The notes below the pieces were generated by a model, which did not search any database, had not been told where the DNA came from, and saw only the letters and a list, made by a program, of their open reading frames with translations. 64,000 nt of DNA from Rhodothermia bacterium (GTDB lineage: Bacteria; Bacteroidota; Rhodothermia; Balneolales; Balneolaceae): contig JAUICM010000007.1 in the NCBI GenBank assembly GCA_030427885.1, positions 186,001 to 250,000 of the forward strand, read 5' to 3'. Below are positions 51,493 to 59,403 of this stretch, piece after piece. Position numbers and translations under genes: made by a program. Position 1 is the stretch's first letter. Every line of letters starts with the position of its first letter.

Positions 51493-51849
51493 TCAATAAT
51501 CTTCAATTTTCCGGTCATCCTGAATCTCACCGATATGGTAATAAGCTATGATCTCATCGATAAGGCCATCTTTAATATAATACCATTCGCTTACATCCAG
51601 GCTGAAATCGTTCTGAATTCCTGTATATCTCACACAAGCATGGTTATTACCATAGATCGAATCATGAATATCAAAATGGTAGCCAAGAAATTTATCTTTG
51701 TTTTTTTGAACTATCTCGAGGTATGCATCCTTGCCGTTAATAGTGCCAAAGGGACTGGTGTGTTTGAAGGAGTCAGTGATAGGGAGCTCCATAAAATTTC
51801 CGGTATTCCATTTAGCAAACCAGGTTTCAACAAGGGATTTGGGATTCAT
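51493..51849 (-). CDS. SnoaL/NTF2-like protein
   Basis: This 118-residue single-domain protein lacks a signal peptide, so it is cytoplasmic. The pattern VETWFAKWNTGNFMELPITDSFKHTSPFGTINGKDAYLEIVQKNKDKFLGYHFDIHDSIYGNNHACVRYTGIQN is typical of SnoaL-like ketosteroid-isomerase-type folds. The catalytic Asp of true isomerases cannot be assigned with confidence. It lies near another NTF2-like gene but on its own transcript. Confidence 0.7.
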   Translation of the reverse strand: MNPKSLVETWFAKWNTGNFMELPITDSFKHTSPFGTINGKDAYLEIVQKNKDKFLGYHFDIHDSIYGNNHACVRYTGIQNDFSLDVSEWYYIKDGLIDEIIAYYHIGEIQDDRKIEDY

Positions 51850-52013
51850 AACATCTGGGGTTTATTCTGATTGCATTCTACTATATCCCATCTATTTCTC
51901 CAAGCCTGATTGTCGAATTTCAAACTCACATCAATTCGTTGCATATTTGAACTTTGAAATCTGGTATTTGGATGTTGCACAAACTATCTTCCCCTAAAAA
52001 TTAATAGCTGTCT

Positions 52014-53228
52014 ATGCCCGATATTTCCAAAGAAGTTCATCTGCGTACCAAAGGCGTTTTACCGGTACAGAAATTGAAAATTCTCAGGGATCTTGAAATC
52101 CTTGACGCACATCCCGACTACCCGATACAGGACAATCAGTTTCAGCCCAACTCTCTTGACCTGAGATTGGGGGAGAAAGCGTATCGTGTGCGCTGCAGCT
52201 TCCTTCCGGAAAATGAAACAGTAGAACAAAAACTTGAAAAGCTTGAACAATATAGCTTTTCATTGACGGATGGCGCAGTACTGGAAGAAAATTGTGTGTA
52301 TATCATTCCATTACTGGAGAAACTGAATCTACCCAAATCTCATTACTCCATTCAGCAGGGTTATCAAAATGGAAAAGCGCATGATGATGAGGTTCAGCTT
52401 CACTCACTGGAAAATTTATCCGCCAAGGCAAATCCCAAGAGCTCCACAGGCCGGCTCGATGTTTTTACAAGAGTAATCACTGATTATTCTCATCGCTTCG
52501 AGGAGATAGCACCGGGATATCAGGGGAATTTATATCTCGAAGTGGTTCCTAAATCTTTCTCGATCAAAGTACGAACTGGACAAAGGTTGAACCAGCTTCG
52601 TATTCGCCACGGATTTGAAGTGGTTCCAGATCAGGACCTGCTTAGAATTCATGCAACAGATCCGCTTTTGTTTGATGAGAAGATCAAGCCCGTTTCAATG
52701 GAGCAGATAAAAGTGAACAAAGGTTTGTTCATGAGTGTGCAGCTGAAAGGTGAATACGGGGAAGTGATCGGTTACAAAGCTAAAAAGCACGTCAACTATA
52801 TTGATATGGAGAATATTAATCATTATTCAGTTGATGAATTCTGGGAGCCTATTTATGCATCTAAAGATTCTAAATTCATTCTGGAACCGGAAGCCTTCTA
52901 CATCTTTGCCTCAAAGGAAAGGATCAGGGTTCCGGCCCAGTTGGCCTGTGAGATGATGGCATATGATACAGGTTCAGGAGAATTACGAACTCATTACGCC
53001 GGATTCTTTGACAGTGGGTTTGGAGGATCAGTGAATGATAAAGGAGCGCGTGCAGTGCTGGAAGTTCGTTCACATGATGTTCCTTTTATGATTGAAGATG
53101 GTCAGACTTTATTCAGTATGCAGTTTGAGCCAAATACTGAGATCCCTGAATTCATCTATGGAACGGATATCGACAGCAACTATCAGGGGCAGGGGCTTAA
53201 ACTAGGAAAGCACTTCAAACAAGTATGA
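52014..53228 (+). CDS. dcd: 2'-deoxycytidine 5'-triphosphate deaminase (double-length dCTP deaminase)
   Basis: The 404-residue protein belongs to the long dCTP deaminase group with two dUTPase-like jelly-roll halves. The first half has the signature NQFQPNSLDLRLGEKAYRVRC, in which 'pnSlDLRLg' is the family motif; the second half has ELRTHYAGFFDSGFGG. It deaminates dCTP to dUTP in pyrimidine deoxynucleotide supply. It starts a three-gene operon with coupled starts and stops (four-base overlap with the BFD-like gene). Confidence 0.82.
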   Translation: MPDISKEVHLRTKGVLPVQKLKILRDLEILDAHPDYPIQDNQFQPNSLDLRLGEKAYRVRCSFLPENETVEQKLEKLEQYSFSLTDGAVLEENCVYIIPLLEKLNLPKSHYSIQQGYQNGKAHDDEVQLHSLENLSAKANPKSSTGRLDVFTRVITDYSHRFEEIAPGYQGNLYLEVVPKSFSIKVRTGQRLNQLRIRHGFEVVPDQDLLRIHATDPLLFDEKIKPVSMEQIKVNKGLFMSVQLKGEYGEVIGYKAKKHVNYIDMENINHYSVDEFWEPIYASKDSKFILEPEAFYIFASKERIRVPAQLACEMMAYDTGSGELRTHYAGFFDSGFGGSVNDKGARAVLEVRSHDVPFMIEDGQTLFSMQFEPNTEIPEFIYGTDIDSNYQGQGLKLGKHFKQV

Positions 53229-53449
53229 ACCGATTGTTGGTAACGCATTGCATATGCCACTCCCGGAGCTTTGAGGAAATTAAGGAACTAGCTTCTGAAC
53301 AGAATCTATCCACAGTAGAAGAACTTCAAGCAGAGGATTTGTGCAGCAACAGTTGTCAAATGTGTGAGCCTTATGTAGAATTGATGCTTGAAACCGGCGA
53401 GACAGCATTTGAACCAGGAGCATATCTGATCAGGGACCATATCTCATGA
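53225..53449 (+). CDS. BFD-like [2Fe-2S] binding protein
   Basis: The 74-residue product has the Cys spacing of BFD-type [2Fe-2S] domains: HCICHSRSFEEI (CxC) and, about 30 residues later, CSNSCQMCEPY (CxxxCxxC, one pair being ligands). Such small ferredoxin-like proteins pass electrons to, or regulate, partner enzymes. It is fixed between the dcd and rsmE genes by four-base overlaps, but neither neighbour is a known redox partner. Confidence 0.65.
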   Translation: MNRLLVTHCICHSRSFEEIKELASEQNLSTVEELQAEDLCSNSCQMCEPYVELMLETGETAFEPGAYLIRDHIS

Positions 53450-54141
53450 ACTATTTTTACGCCCCAAAAGAAGACTGGAATGAAGAGCACAGTGTTGATC
53501 TGAAGGGGCAGGAAGCACAGCATATTTCAAAAGTGCTGAGGTATAAAGTTGGAGAACGGGTCGCTGTGGCAGATGGGCAAGGCCATCATTTCCGATGTGA
53601 GATCACAGAACTTTCTAAACAATCGGTATCAGCCAGAGTAGTGGAAGGTGATTTTAAGCCTGAGCCTGAGCAAAAAAAAGTTCTCGCATTTGGTTCCATT
53701 AAAAAAAGAGACCGGCTGGAATATGCCGTGGAAAAGGCTGTGGAGTTAGGGGCATGGGAGATTTGTATTTTTGATGCTGATCATTCAGAACGTTCCCGGA
53801 TCAATGAGGAGAGAATAAGAACTCAGATCATAAGTGCTTTTAAACAGTCAGGGCGGCATTATTTACCGGCTTTGGTTGTCAAAGATTCACTGGATCAGGT
53901 CATTGATTACTACAAAGATCATAAGCCCATTATGGCTTATCTGGGAGAAAGGGAATCAGTCCCATCGGTAGAACTTACTCATCATAACCTGTTATTGGTA
54001 GGGCCGGAAGGTGGGTTTTCTGAACGGGAAGCCAACCTGGTGGCCAATCATAGTGGGAGTTTTATCGCACTTGGGAATCTAAGGCTCAGAGCGGAAACAG
54101 CTGTAGCTGCCTTACTGTCTCAGTACCTGTATTCTCAGTAA
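53446..54141 (+). CDS. rsmE: 16S rRNA (uracil-1498-N3)-methyltransferase
   Basis: The 231-residue SPOUT-class enzyme methylates U1498 of 16S rRNA with S-adenosylmethionine. The N-terminal PUA-like region reads GQEAQHISKVLRYKVGERVAVADGQG. The trefoil-knot motifs are LLLVGPEGGFSEREANL and FIALGNLRLRAETA, exactly the RsmE wording. It is third in the operon after dcd and the BFD-like gene. Its stop overlaps the convergent hypothetical gene by seven bases. Confidence 0.92.
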   Translation: MNYFYAPKEDWNEEHSVDLKGQEAQHISKVLRYKVGERVAVADGQGHHFRCEITELSKQSVSARVVEGDFKPEPEQKKVLAFGSIKKRDRLEYAVEKAVELGAWEICIFDADHSERSRINEERIRTQIISAFKQSGRHYLPALVVKDSLDQVIDYYKDHKPIMAYLGERESVPSVELTHHNLLLVGPEGGFSEREANLVANHSGSFIALGNLRLRAETAVAALLSQYLYSQ

Positions 54142-54554
54142 GCCGGGAAGGGCTCGAGATCGGGTTCTACGAATTCGATTCTGGCTTTTTCATCATTGAA
54201 AAGGTCGAAACTATAATGAGTAGCCAGTAATTCTTTGAAATCAGTTTTGAGTTCAGGATGTGCTGCTATGAAGACCTCAAAGCTGTCTGCACACGACTTC
54301 ATCATAAAATGATATACAGCCATTACAGCTGCAATGGTGACAGTTCGGTTGAACTTATCGCCTTTGCCATGGGTGTTATCGAAAGCCAAGATCTGCTCAC
54401 AAATATTATCAATGGCTTTGTCCGGGCCATATTTTGCAATGTGAATCCAGGCCAGTCTTAAATGGGCCTCATGGGTGAAAAGTACCGGGTCGAGGGTGCA
54501 ATTAGCAAATTGCTCTTCAAAATCCCCGTTAGCTAGCTCAAAGTGTTTTTCCAT
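54135..54554 (-). CDS. Conserved helical hypothetical protein
   Basis: The 139-residue all-helical protein reads EKHFELANGDFEEQFANCTLDPVLFTHEAHLRLAWIHIAKYGPDKAIDNICEQILAFDNTHGKGDKFNRTVTIAAVMAVYHFM. This 'FtHEAHLRLAWihi..yG...A' wording is widespread in Bacteroidota and Proteobacteria as an uncharacterised family. The conserved His-Glu-Ala-His might bind metal. No function is known to me. Confidence 0.7.
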   Translation of the reverse strand: MEKHFELANGDFEEQFANCTLDPVLFTHEAHLRLAWIHIAKYGPDKAIDNICEQILAFDNTHGKGDKFNRTVTIAAVMAVYHFMMKSCADSFEVFIAAHPELKTDFKELLATHYSFDLFNDEKARIEFVEPDLEPFPAY

Positions 54555-54618
54555 CCGGAAAATCTAAAAAGAAAGAGCCAATTTTGGAAACACTCCTAAG
54601 TGAACATGAGGTGAACAA

Positions 54619-54969
54619 TTATTTTTTCTTTTTCCTTTTACTAGATTTAGCCTGAGGATTAAAAGCCAGACATTGTTCAACCCAGAATTCGAGTTCATCA
54701 TCACGGTCAATAGCGGTTGGGTCTACATACAGATACCCCTTCATCGGGCGATTGGTAAAATCCATGGGTTTGGCTCCGGGTTTGCTTATCAGTTCCTGCT
54801 CCCTGTCGGGATCGACCCTGGCCATAAGCTGATCATGAATGATACCAATGCACATCTTATCATCCACAAGAAAACAAAGGCCACCAAACATCTTCTTGTC
54901 TTCATATTCTATGGATCTTGAATCCAATACATTCTTGATCCGCTCTTCTAAGTATTCATCGTAAGCCAT
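54619..54969 (-). CDS. TfoX N-terminal domain protein
   Basis: The 116-residue product has the TfoX-N pattern: 'RIKNVLDSRSIEYEDKKMFGGLCFLVDDKMCIGIIHDQLMARVDPD', then 'GAKPMDFTNRPMKGYLYVDPTAI'. A basic KRKKKK tail follows. TfoX proteins regulate competence in Haemophilus and Vibrio, but the isolated N-terminal domain is common in bacteria without that link, so the role is unclear. Confidence 0.8.
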   Translation of the reverse strand: MAYDEYLEERIKNVLDSRSIEYEDKKMFGGLCFLVDDKMCIGIIHDQLMARVDPDREQELISKPGAKPMDFTNRPMKGYLYVDPTAIDRDDELEFWVEQCLAFNPQAKSSKRKKKK

Positions 54970-55027
54970 AATTCTACTATTAAGTGATATTCAATAGAAT
55001 AACAGATACAAATGAAAAAGGGGACAG

Positions 55028-55504
55028 TTAATCTGTGATTTCTACTGCAAACTGATTAATAGCCTGATGATTGATCCTTTTAACCGTTTTTGTTTCGCCG
55101 GTTATTTTTTTGACGATCAGTTTTTCAAAGAAATTCATCTTTTCAAAAAGAAATTCCCCTCCAAACAATCCCTTAGCTAAGGCGTGATTTTTAAGTTCTT
55201 CTGGAAAAGCATCCTCAAATTCTTTCTCCGGATCTTCCTGATCCATATGGCATATGAATAACCCCAGTCTTTTATTCAGTAATTCTTCCGAATATTGATT
55301 ACAGAAGATCCTGATTCCTTTCTGGATCCTTCCGGCGTGGATAGATCCTCCTACAATAACAGTATCGTAAATTGAAAGATCAGCATTAAAACCATCTTTA
55401 AGATTTATCGAAGCAGCATTATTGTAACCAAACTGTCTTTTTAAAGTAGTTACAACTTTTTCGGTGGTGCCATGATGGCTCATATAAACGATCAAAGCAT
55501 TCAT
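55028..55504 (-). CDS. Flavodoxin-domain protein (HemG-like)
   Basis: The 158-residue product opens with the FMN phosphate loop NALIVYMSHHGTTEKVV (SHHGTTEKV as in flavodoxins) and has the second loop YDTVIVGGSIHAGRIQKGIRIFC. This wording is that of menaquinone-dependent protoporphyrinogen IX dehydrogenase (HemG) and its relatives. The end (FEKLIVKKITGETKTVKRINHQAINQFA) matches the family tail. It may oxidise protoporphyrinogen or act in another electron-transfer step. Confidence 0.75.
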   Translation of the reverse strand: MNALIVYMSHHGTTEKVVTTLKRQFGYNNAASINLKDGFNADLSIYDTVIVGGSIHAGRIQKGIRIFCNQYSEELLNKRLGLFICHMDQEDPEKEFEDAFPEELKNHALAKGLFGGEFLFEKMNFFEKLIVKKITGETKTVKRINHQAINQFAVEITD

Positions 55505-55582
55505 ATATCTCCTGTCTTTATTTTGTAAACAGGGGACAATACTGAAGCATTATGTAGCAATTAAGAAGATGTTTGGCTTCTT

Positions 55583-56068
55583 TTAAGAGGCTTTGGCAAA
55601 CTGAACTGCAAGCTTCCGGCCTCGTTCTTCAAACCCGGATTCATTTATCGGTTGAAGTACAGACCCAAAAAGAGACATGAACTCTTCGGAGTGAGATTCA
55701 GACCGCTGGCTTCTCAGGTTAAAGTGAATGTAATTTGACCATAAGAGGGCCTTGATCCTGGTTCTGTCTTTATCCCACATTCTCATTTCAACGGTAAGGC
55801 TTTTGTTCGAGAACTTGATGAGCTGTGACTCAATAAGTACAGTTTCCATGGTAATGGCAGGGTTCATGTACATGATCTGACTGGTGCCCACAACCCATCC
55901 GATACCCTGCTCTTTCATGAGCTTGTAAAAGTCGATTCCATAATGCTCTAATACCTGATCTTCCCGGGCATTAATAAAGTAATCCAGATATTTCGAATTG
56001 TTCAGGTGGTTGAACGGGTCGCAGTCCTGAAACCGGACAGGGGTGTAAGTTTGAAGAATGGTTTTCAT
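55583..56068 (-). CDS. Acyl-CoA thioesterase (hotdog fold)
   Basis: The 161-residue product reads 'TYTPVRFQDCDPFNHLNNSKYLDYFINAREDQVLEHYGIDFYKLMKEQGIGWVVGTSQIMYMNPA', the 4-hydroxybenzoyl-CoA thioesterase/YbgC-type hotdog pattern, in which the 'D.dp.gHlnN..yl.yf' Asp acts in catalysis. It hydrolyses acyl-CoA or acyl-ACP thioesters. A perfect 16-bp palindrome lies 15 bases upstream of the start codon, and a TetR gene lies just beyond, so it is probably under control of that TetR protein. Confidence 0.8.
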   Translation of the reverse strand: MKTILQTYTPVRFQDCDPFNHLNNSKYLDYFINAREDQVLEHYGIDFYKLMKEQGIGWVVGTSQIMYMNPAITMETVLIESQLIKFSNKSLTVEMRMWDKDRTRIKALLWSNYIHFNLRSQRSESHSEEFMSLFGSVLQPINESGFEERGRKLAVQFAKAS

Positions 56069-56082
56069 AGGGTATTTTTATT

Positions 56083-56098
56083 TATACCGATCGGTATA
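56083..56098. promoter_or_regulatory. TetR operator before the thioesterase gene
   Basis: TATACCGATCGGTATA is a perfect 16-bp palindrome, 15 bases upstream of the thioesterase ATG and 18 bases after the tetR stop codon. The same ATACCG-nn-CGGTAT core recurs at the tetR 5' end, which ties the two sites to one repressor. Confidence 0.75.
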
Positions 56099-56115
56099 TT
56101 AATGATTAAATTTTT

Positions 56116-56754
56116 TTAGGTGATCAGTTTCTCCCGGATCATTTCATCAATGTGGTCCATCATATTATTCATGTAGACACGGTCATTATGAGTAGTGGCC
56201 ATAAATACACTCCCCTCGATCATGGAGTAAATATTCCGGGCTGCTTTTTTAGTGTCGATGCTTTTTTTAAGCTCTCCGGTGCTTATTCCATCTAACAGGA
56301 TCTGCTCGATTCCAACTTCCAGTTTTCGGGCAGTGGTCTGTGCAAGGCGAAATAGAGAGGGGTTCATATTCTTTGAGTCGGTTCCGACATTCAAAACAGG
56401 GCAACCTCCAATAGCACTGGAATAATCATAATAGCCACGATAATAACTTGTTAGTGCATATAGTTTGTCAACGGAACGTTTTGCAGTATTAATGGATGCA
56501 TTTAAGCGTGAAACAAGATTCCGTACATTGAATTTGAACGCCTCAATAGCAAGATCTTCTTTATTTTTGAAGTTCCCGTATAAAGCACCTTTAGTAAGTC
56601 CGGTTGCCTGGGTCAGGTCGGTGAGAGAAGTTCCTTCATAGCCCTTTCTGTTGAAGATAGGAGCAACGGTTTCTATGATATATGAACTTGTATTTTTGAT
56701 ACCCGGGGAATTTTTGATTATCGGTAAATATAAAAATATACCGTTCGGTATCAA
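56116..56754 (-). CDS. TetR family transcriptional regulator (start uncertain)
   Basis: The protein has a TetR N-terminal helix-turn-helix (SSYIIETVAPIFNRKGYEGTSLTDLTQATGLTKGALYGNFKNKEDLAIEAF) and a TetR_C-type ligand domain with AIGGCPVLNVGTD. The usual start lies a few codons before SSYIIETV, but no ATG, GTG or TTG occurs there; the nearest is a TTG at 56752-56754, inside the upstream operator. An upstream ATG at 56856 would overlap the DUF1835 gene by 101 bases. The regulator likely represses itself and the thioesterase gene, with an acyl-CoA-type inducer. Confidence 0.75.
   Translation of the reverse strand: MIPNGIFLYLPIIKNSPGIKNTSSYIIETVAPIFNRKGYEGTSLTDLTQATGLTKGALYGNFKNKEDLAIEAFKFNVRNLVSRLNASINTAKRSVDKLYALTSYYRGYYDYSSAIGGCPVLNVGTDSKNMNPSLFRLAQTTARKLEVGIEQILLDGISTGELKKSIDTKKAARNIYSMIEGSVFMATTHNDRVYMNNMMDHIDEMIREKLIT
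56738..56751. promoter_or_regulatory. TetR operator at the tetR 5' end
   Basis: ATACCG-TT-CGGTAT is palindromic except for the two central bases and shares both half-sites with the operator at 56083-56098. A further single half-site-like GATTATCGGTAAAT lies at 56717-56730. This supports autoregulation of the TetR gene. Confidence 0.7.
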
Positions 56755-56755
56755 A

Positions 56756-57493
56756 TTAAATTTCAGGAAGGAGTTGGTCAAAGAGATATTTAACCTGAAG
56801 ATCCCCGAAACCATAATGTGGGGTTCGTTTACAGAACTCTCTGAACACTGGTCCAAATTCCTCAGTTTTCAGTTCTTCAATGATCTGTTTCAAGATCTTT
56901 ACAGGGGTATTATTTTCAACCCGGTCAATGTGAGCTTCAACAGCATTCCGTACAAAAGGAAAGGAGTGAAGCTGTTGAGCCAGCTCATTCATACTTTTTA
57001 GATCGTCGTACTGGTAAGCTTTCCATAGATCTGCCAACAGCTGGATTATCTCTCGATCAACCTGAATTTTGTTGTTCAATAATTCCGGAAGAGTATCAGG
57101 TTGAAATCCCCCAAAACCATATTGAGAATGAACGGGTGGGCGGACCAGGTAAACAGAATGGGAATATTCACTTTTACTCAGCAGGTGACAGACAAACCAG
57201 AAATTGACCTGGCAAAACAGATCGTCTTCGAACCACAGGTTGATCTCTGATCCCGGGGGTATTTCTAGGATATTATTGAATTCAGGTACCGTTTTATCGA
57301 AATACTCACCTGCTACATAACCGGGGTATCTCGTGCTAATAAACTGATCTCGTATCTGGTACAGTTCTTCCAGGGTTTCTGCTTTAACAGGTCCATCGAC
57401 GAGTGCTTCTCTGGCTACGATCCGTTCACCTGAAACAGAATCAGGTAGTTGCTGAAGCAGGGCGTCACCATTAAGAATATGATAGGTTTTCAT
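56756..57493 (-). CDS. DUF1835 domain-containing protein
   Basis: The 245-residue product has the DUF1835 opening 'YHILNGDALLQQLP....GERIVAREALVDGPV', a segment with 'INLWFEDDLFCQVNFWFVCHLL', and a C-terminal 'TPHYGFGDLQVKYLFDQL'. The family is widespread and uncharacterised. It overlaps the neighbouring 57490 gene by four bases, so the two share a transcript with the lycopene cyclase gene upstream. Confidence 0.8.
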   Translation of the reverse strand: MKTYHILNGDALLQQLPDSVSGERIVAREALVDGPVKAETLEELYQIRDQFISTRYPGYVAGEYFDKTVPEFNNILEIPPGSEINLWFEDDLFCQVNFWFVCHLLSKSEYSHSVYLVRPPVHSQYGFGGFQPDTLPELLNNKIQVDREIIQLLADLWKAYQYDDLKSMNELAQQLHSFPFVRNAVEAHIDRVENNTPVKILKQIIEELKTEEFGPVFREFCKRTPHYGFGDLQVKYLFDQLLPEI

Positions 57494-58134
57494 TTTTTGC
57501 GTTCTCCCAGGTATACTATTCCTTTTCTATGCAGGTAGGATATATATTCTGTGCCTTCGAACTCATAGACAGAACGTTCCGCTGTTTTTTTGAGTTTACG
57601 AAAAAACTTCATGTCTGCATGGTAATCTTCTAAACTGTAATACATATCCGGATCTGTATCAAAATCTGATTCGGAATAGGTTTCATAATCCTGAACTACA
57701 TCCCATGTGAATTCATCAGCTTTATTTCCAACGGCATTGAAAAATCCTTCTGTGGGCTCTTTATCTCCGAGCTTTTCAGGGAACGTTTTATCATAGAATT
57801 TGAGAAAATCGCCGGTCGCACACACTACCTGAGATCTTGAGAACCGTTCATGGTAGATCCAAAGCTTCAGGTAGTACGGCTCTCCAAGTGTATCAAGTTG
57901 TGCCTTCCATTCATCATGGATCTCAAATAGCCCCTGTAACATTCTTTTCCTGATCTTACCTCTTGGTTCCGGAATTTCACTGTTCAGGACACTGATGCCG
58001 CTCCAGGGGTGAACCCATATTTTAGCATAGTCCCGCTGACTATCCAGGTTGAGTTTTTTATTCCGTTCGATCCATTCATCCACATCCTTCAGGAGTCTTT
58101 TTTGACCCCGGATCTTTTTATAACGCACTGGCAC
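57490..58134 (-). CDS. Conserved hypothetical protein of carotenoid-linked operon
   Basis: This 214-residue basic protein is rich in Trp, Tyr and charged residues (AKIWVHPWSGISVLNSEIPEPRGKIRKRMLQGLFEIHDEWKAQL, then EPYYLKLWIYHERFSRSQVVC). I see no catalytic motif and do not recognise the family. It is placed two bases after the lycopene cyclase gene and four bases into the DUF1835 gene, so it is co-transcribed with both. Confidence 0.7.
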   Translation of the reverse strand: MPVRYKKIRGQKRLLKDVDEWIERNKKLNLDSQRDYAKIWVHPWSGISVLNSEIPEPRGKIRKRMLQGLFEIHDEWKAQLDTLGEPYYLKLWIYHERFSRSQVVCATGDFLKFYDKTFPEKLGDKEPTEGFFNAVGNKADEFTWDVVQDYETYSESDFDTDPDMYYSLEDYHADMKFFRKLKKTAERSVYEFEGTEYISYLHRKGIVYLGERKK

Positions 58135-58136
58135 TG

Positions 58137-59306
58137 CTAGCTTTTAATTCTGAGGTTCTTACTAATTGCTTTGAAAAAAGGCGTGTATGGTACACTGTTC
58201 ATCACTTTCAGATCCTGAAAAACAGAAGTGTCTTCCGAAAGGAATTCAAATAATTCATCCAGACTGTTGTTTTTGAAAAGCTGTTGAAAAACGCGCAGAC
58301 TTTCTTTCTGAGAGTTTGAGATGATGTGAAGTAAAAGCAGATCGTAATACCGGTACCGGAATTTTGAAGGGGGGACCGGTATGGGTTCCTCACCATTAAT
58401 GATCGAATCGGCCAGCTTACTGGTATATTTCTGAATCCTGGTGAATGTATAACCAGTGCTGGGTTTAGTCTGTCCACCCACGGTTCCGATATTCAGAATC
58501 TTACTGGTGTAGTAGGGATCAGGTGAACGATCGTCCATGGGAATTTCGCCATATTCTTTTCTCTTTACTTCATAGTCCTCTTTGTTCAGACCATGTTTCT
58601 CCTTCAGGTATGCTCTGATCTTTTTCCGGTACTTCTTTTTCTTCTTCAGTGGCTTCTTTGAAAAAACAGTGAACTCCACGAGTGCACGATTCTCCTTGTA
58701 TGGAAGCACATAAATAAAAGCCAGTCCTTTTTTAAAGTCTTCATCAAAATCCATGATGGTAAATGTTTCCGGATCGAAGACGGGTTTATTTGTCTTGATC
58801 TCCATCCCATAGAAATGCTGAATGATCGGATATTTGAGTTTCTTTTTGTCGAAACCGGAAGGATTGAAAATACTTTGGAAGATGAAATTAGCCAGATAGG
58901 TATCACTGTTTTTAGTAACAAGAGCGGCCTTGTTCTTATTGGACGAAAAATCCAGAATACCTTCTTCAAGGAGTTTGAAGTTGGGATACTTCTTCAGCTC
59001 TATCAATACATGTTCTTTAAAATCACTTTCCCTGATGCAGTGATAGGTATATTCATTCATATACAGAAAAGCATCGAAATCGAGTGCGCTGAAAAAAGTT
59101 TTACGCCACTTTTTATAAATGATCTGGCTGAACGGGGGAGTTTCCTTGGTCCAGAAGCACCAGGTCTTATTATTGGATGGAGCAAAGCTGGAATCAACGA
59201 GTAAAACATCCCCTTTATAACCGCCTTTCGCCAGGTACCAGGCCAGGCTAAGTCCTGATAGTCCTGCACCCGCAATGATCAAGTCATACTTTTTTACATC
59301 AGCCAT
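58137..59306 (-). CDS. crtY: Lycopene cyclase
   Basis: The 389-residue flavoprotein closes the beta rings of lycopene to make beta-carotene. The dinucleotide-binding motif is YDLIIAGAGLSGLSLAWYL (residues 8-26). The family motifs NKTWCFWTKE, FYGMEIKT and VGGQTKPSTGYTFTRIQ are present, the last being the CrtY-type motif near the substrate pocket. The length is normal. Carotenoids protect membranes and support xanthorhodopsin-type light use in this group of bacteria. It heads a leftward operon with two uncharacterised genes; the other carotenoid genes are not in the window. Confidence 0.88.
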   Translation of the reverse strand: MADVKKYDLIIAGAGLSGLSLAWYLAKGGYKGDVLLVDSSFAPSNNKTWCFWTKETPPFSQIIYKKWRKTFFSALDFDAFLYMNEYTYHCIRESDFKEHVLIELKKYPNFKLLEEGILDFSSNKNKAALVTKNSDTYLANFIFQSIFNPSGFDKKKLKYPIIQHFYGMEIKTNKPVFDPETFTIMDFDEDFKKGLAFIYVLPYKENRALVEFTVFSKKPLKKKKKYRKKIRAYLKEKHGLNKEDYEVKRKEYGEIPMDDRSPDPYYTSKILNIGTVGGQTKPSTGYTFTRIQKYTSKLADSIINGEEPIPVPPSKFRYRYYDLLLLHIISNSQKESLRVFQQLFKNNSLDELFEFLSEDTSVFQDLKVMNSVPYTPFFKAISKNLRIKS

Positions 59307-59403
59307 AAGTGTTTAGTTGAAAGGCGTGTGTATTATGCTGATAATCTTTCATGGATTAATGACCTGATAATATTTGAAGAAAACGACAAAGCAAAATCAA
59401 AAT

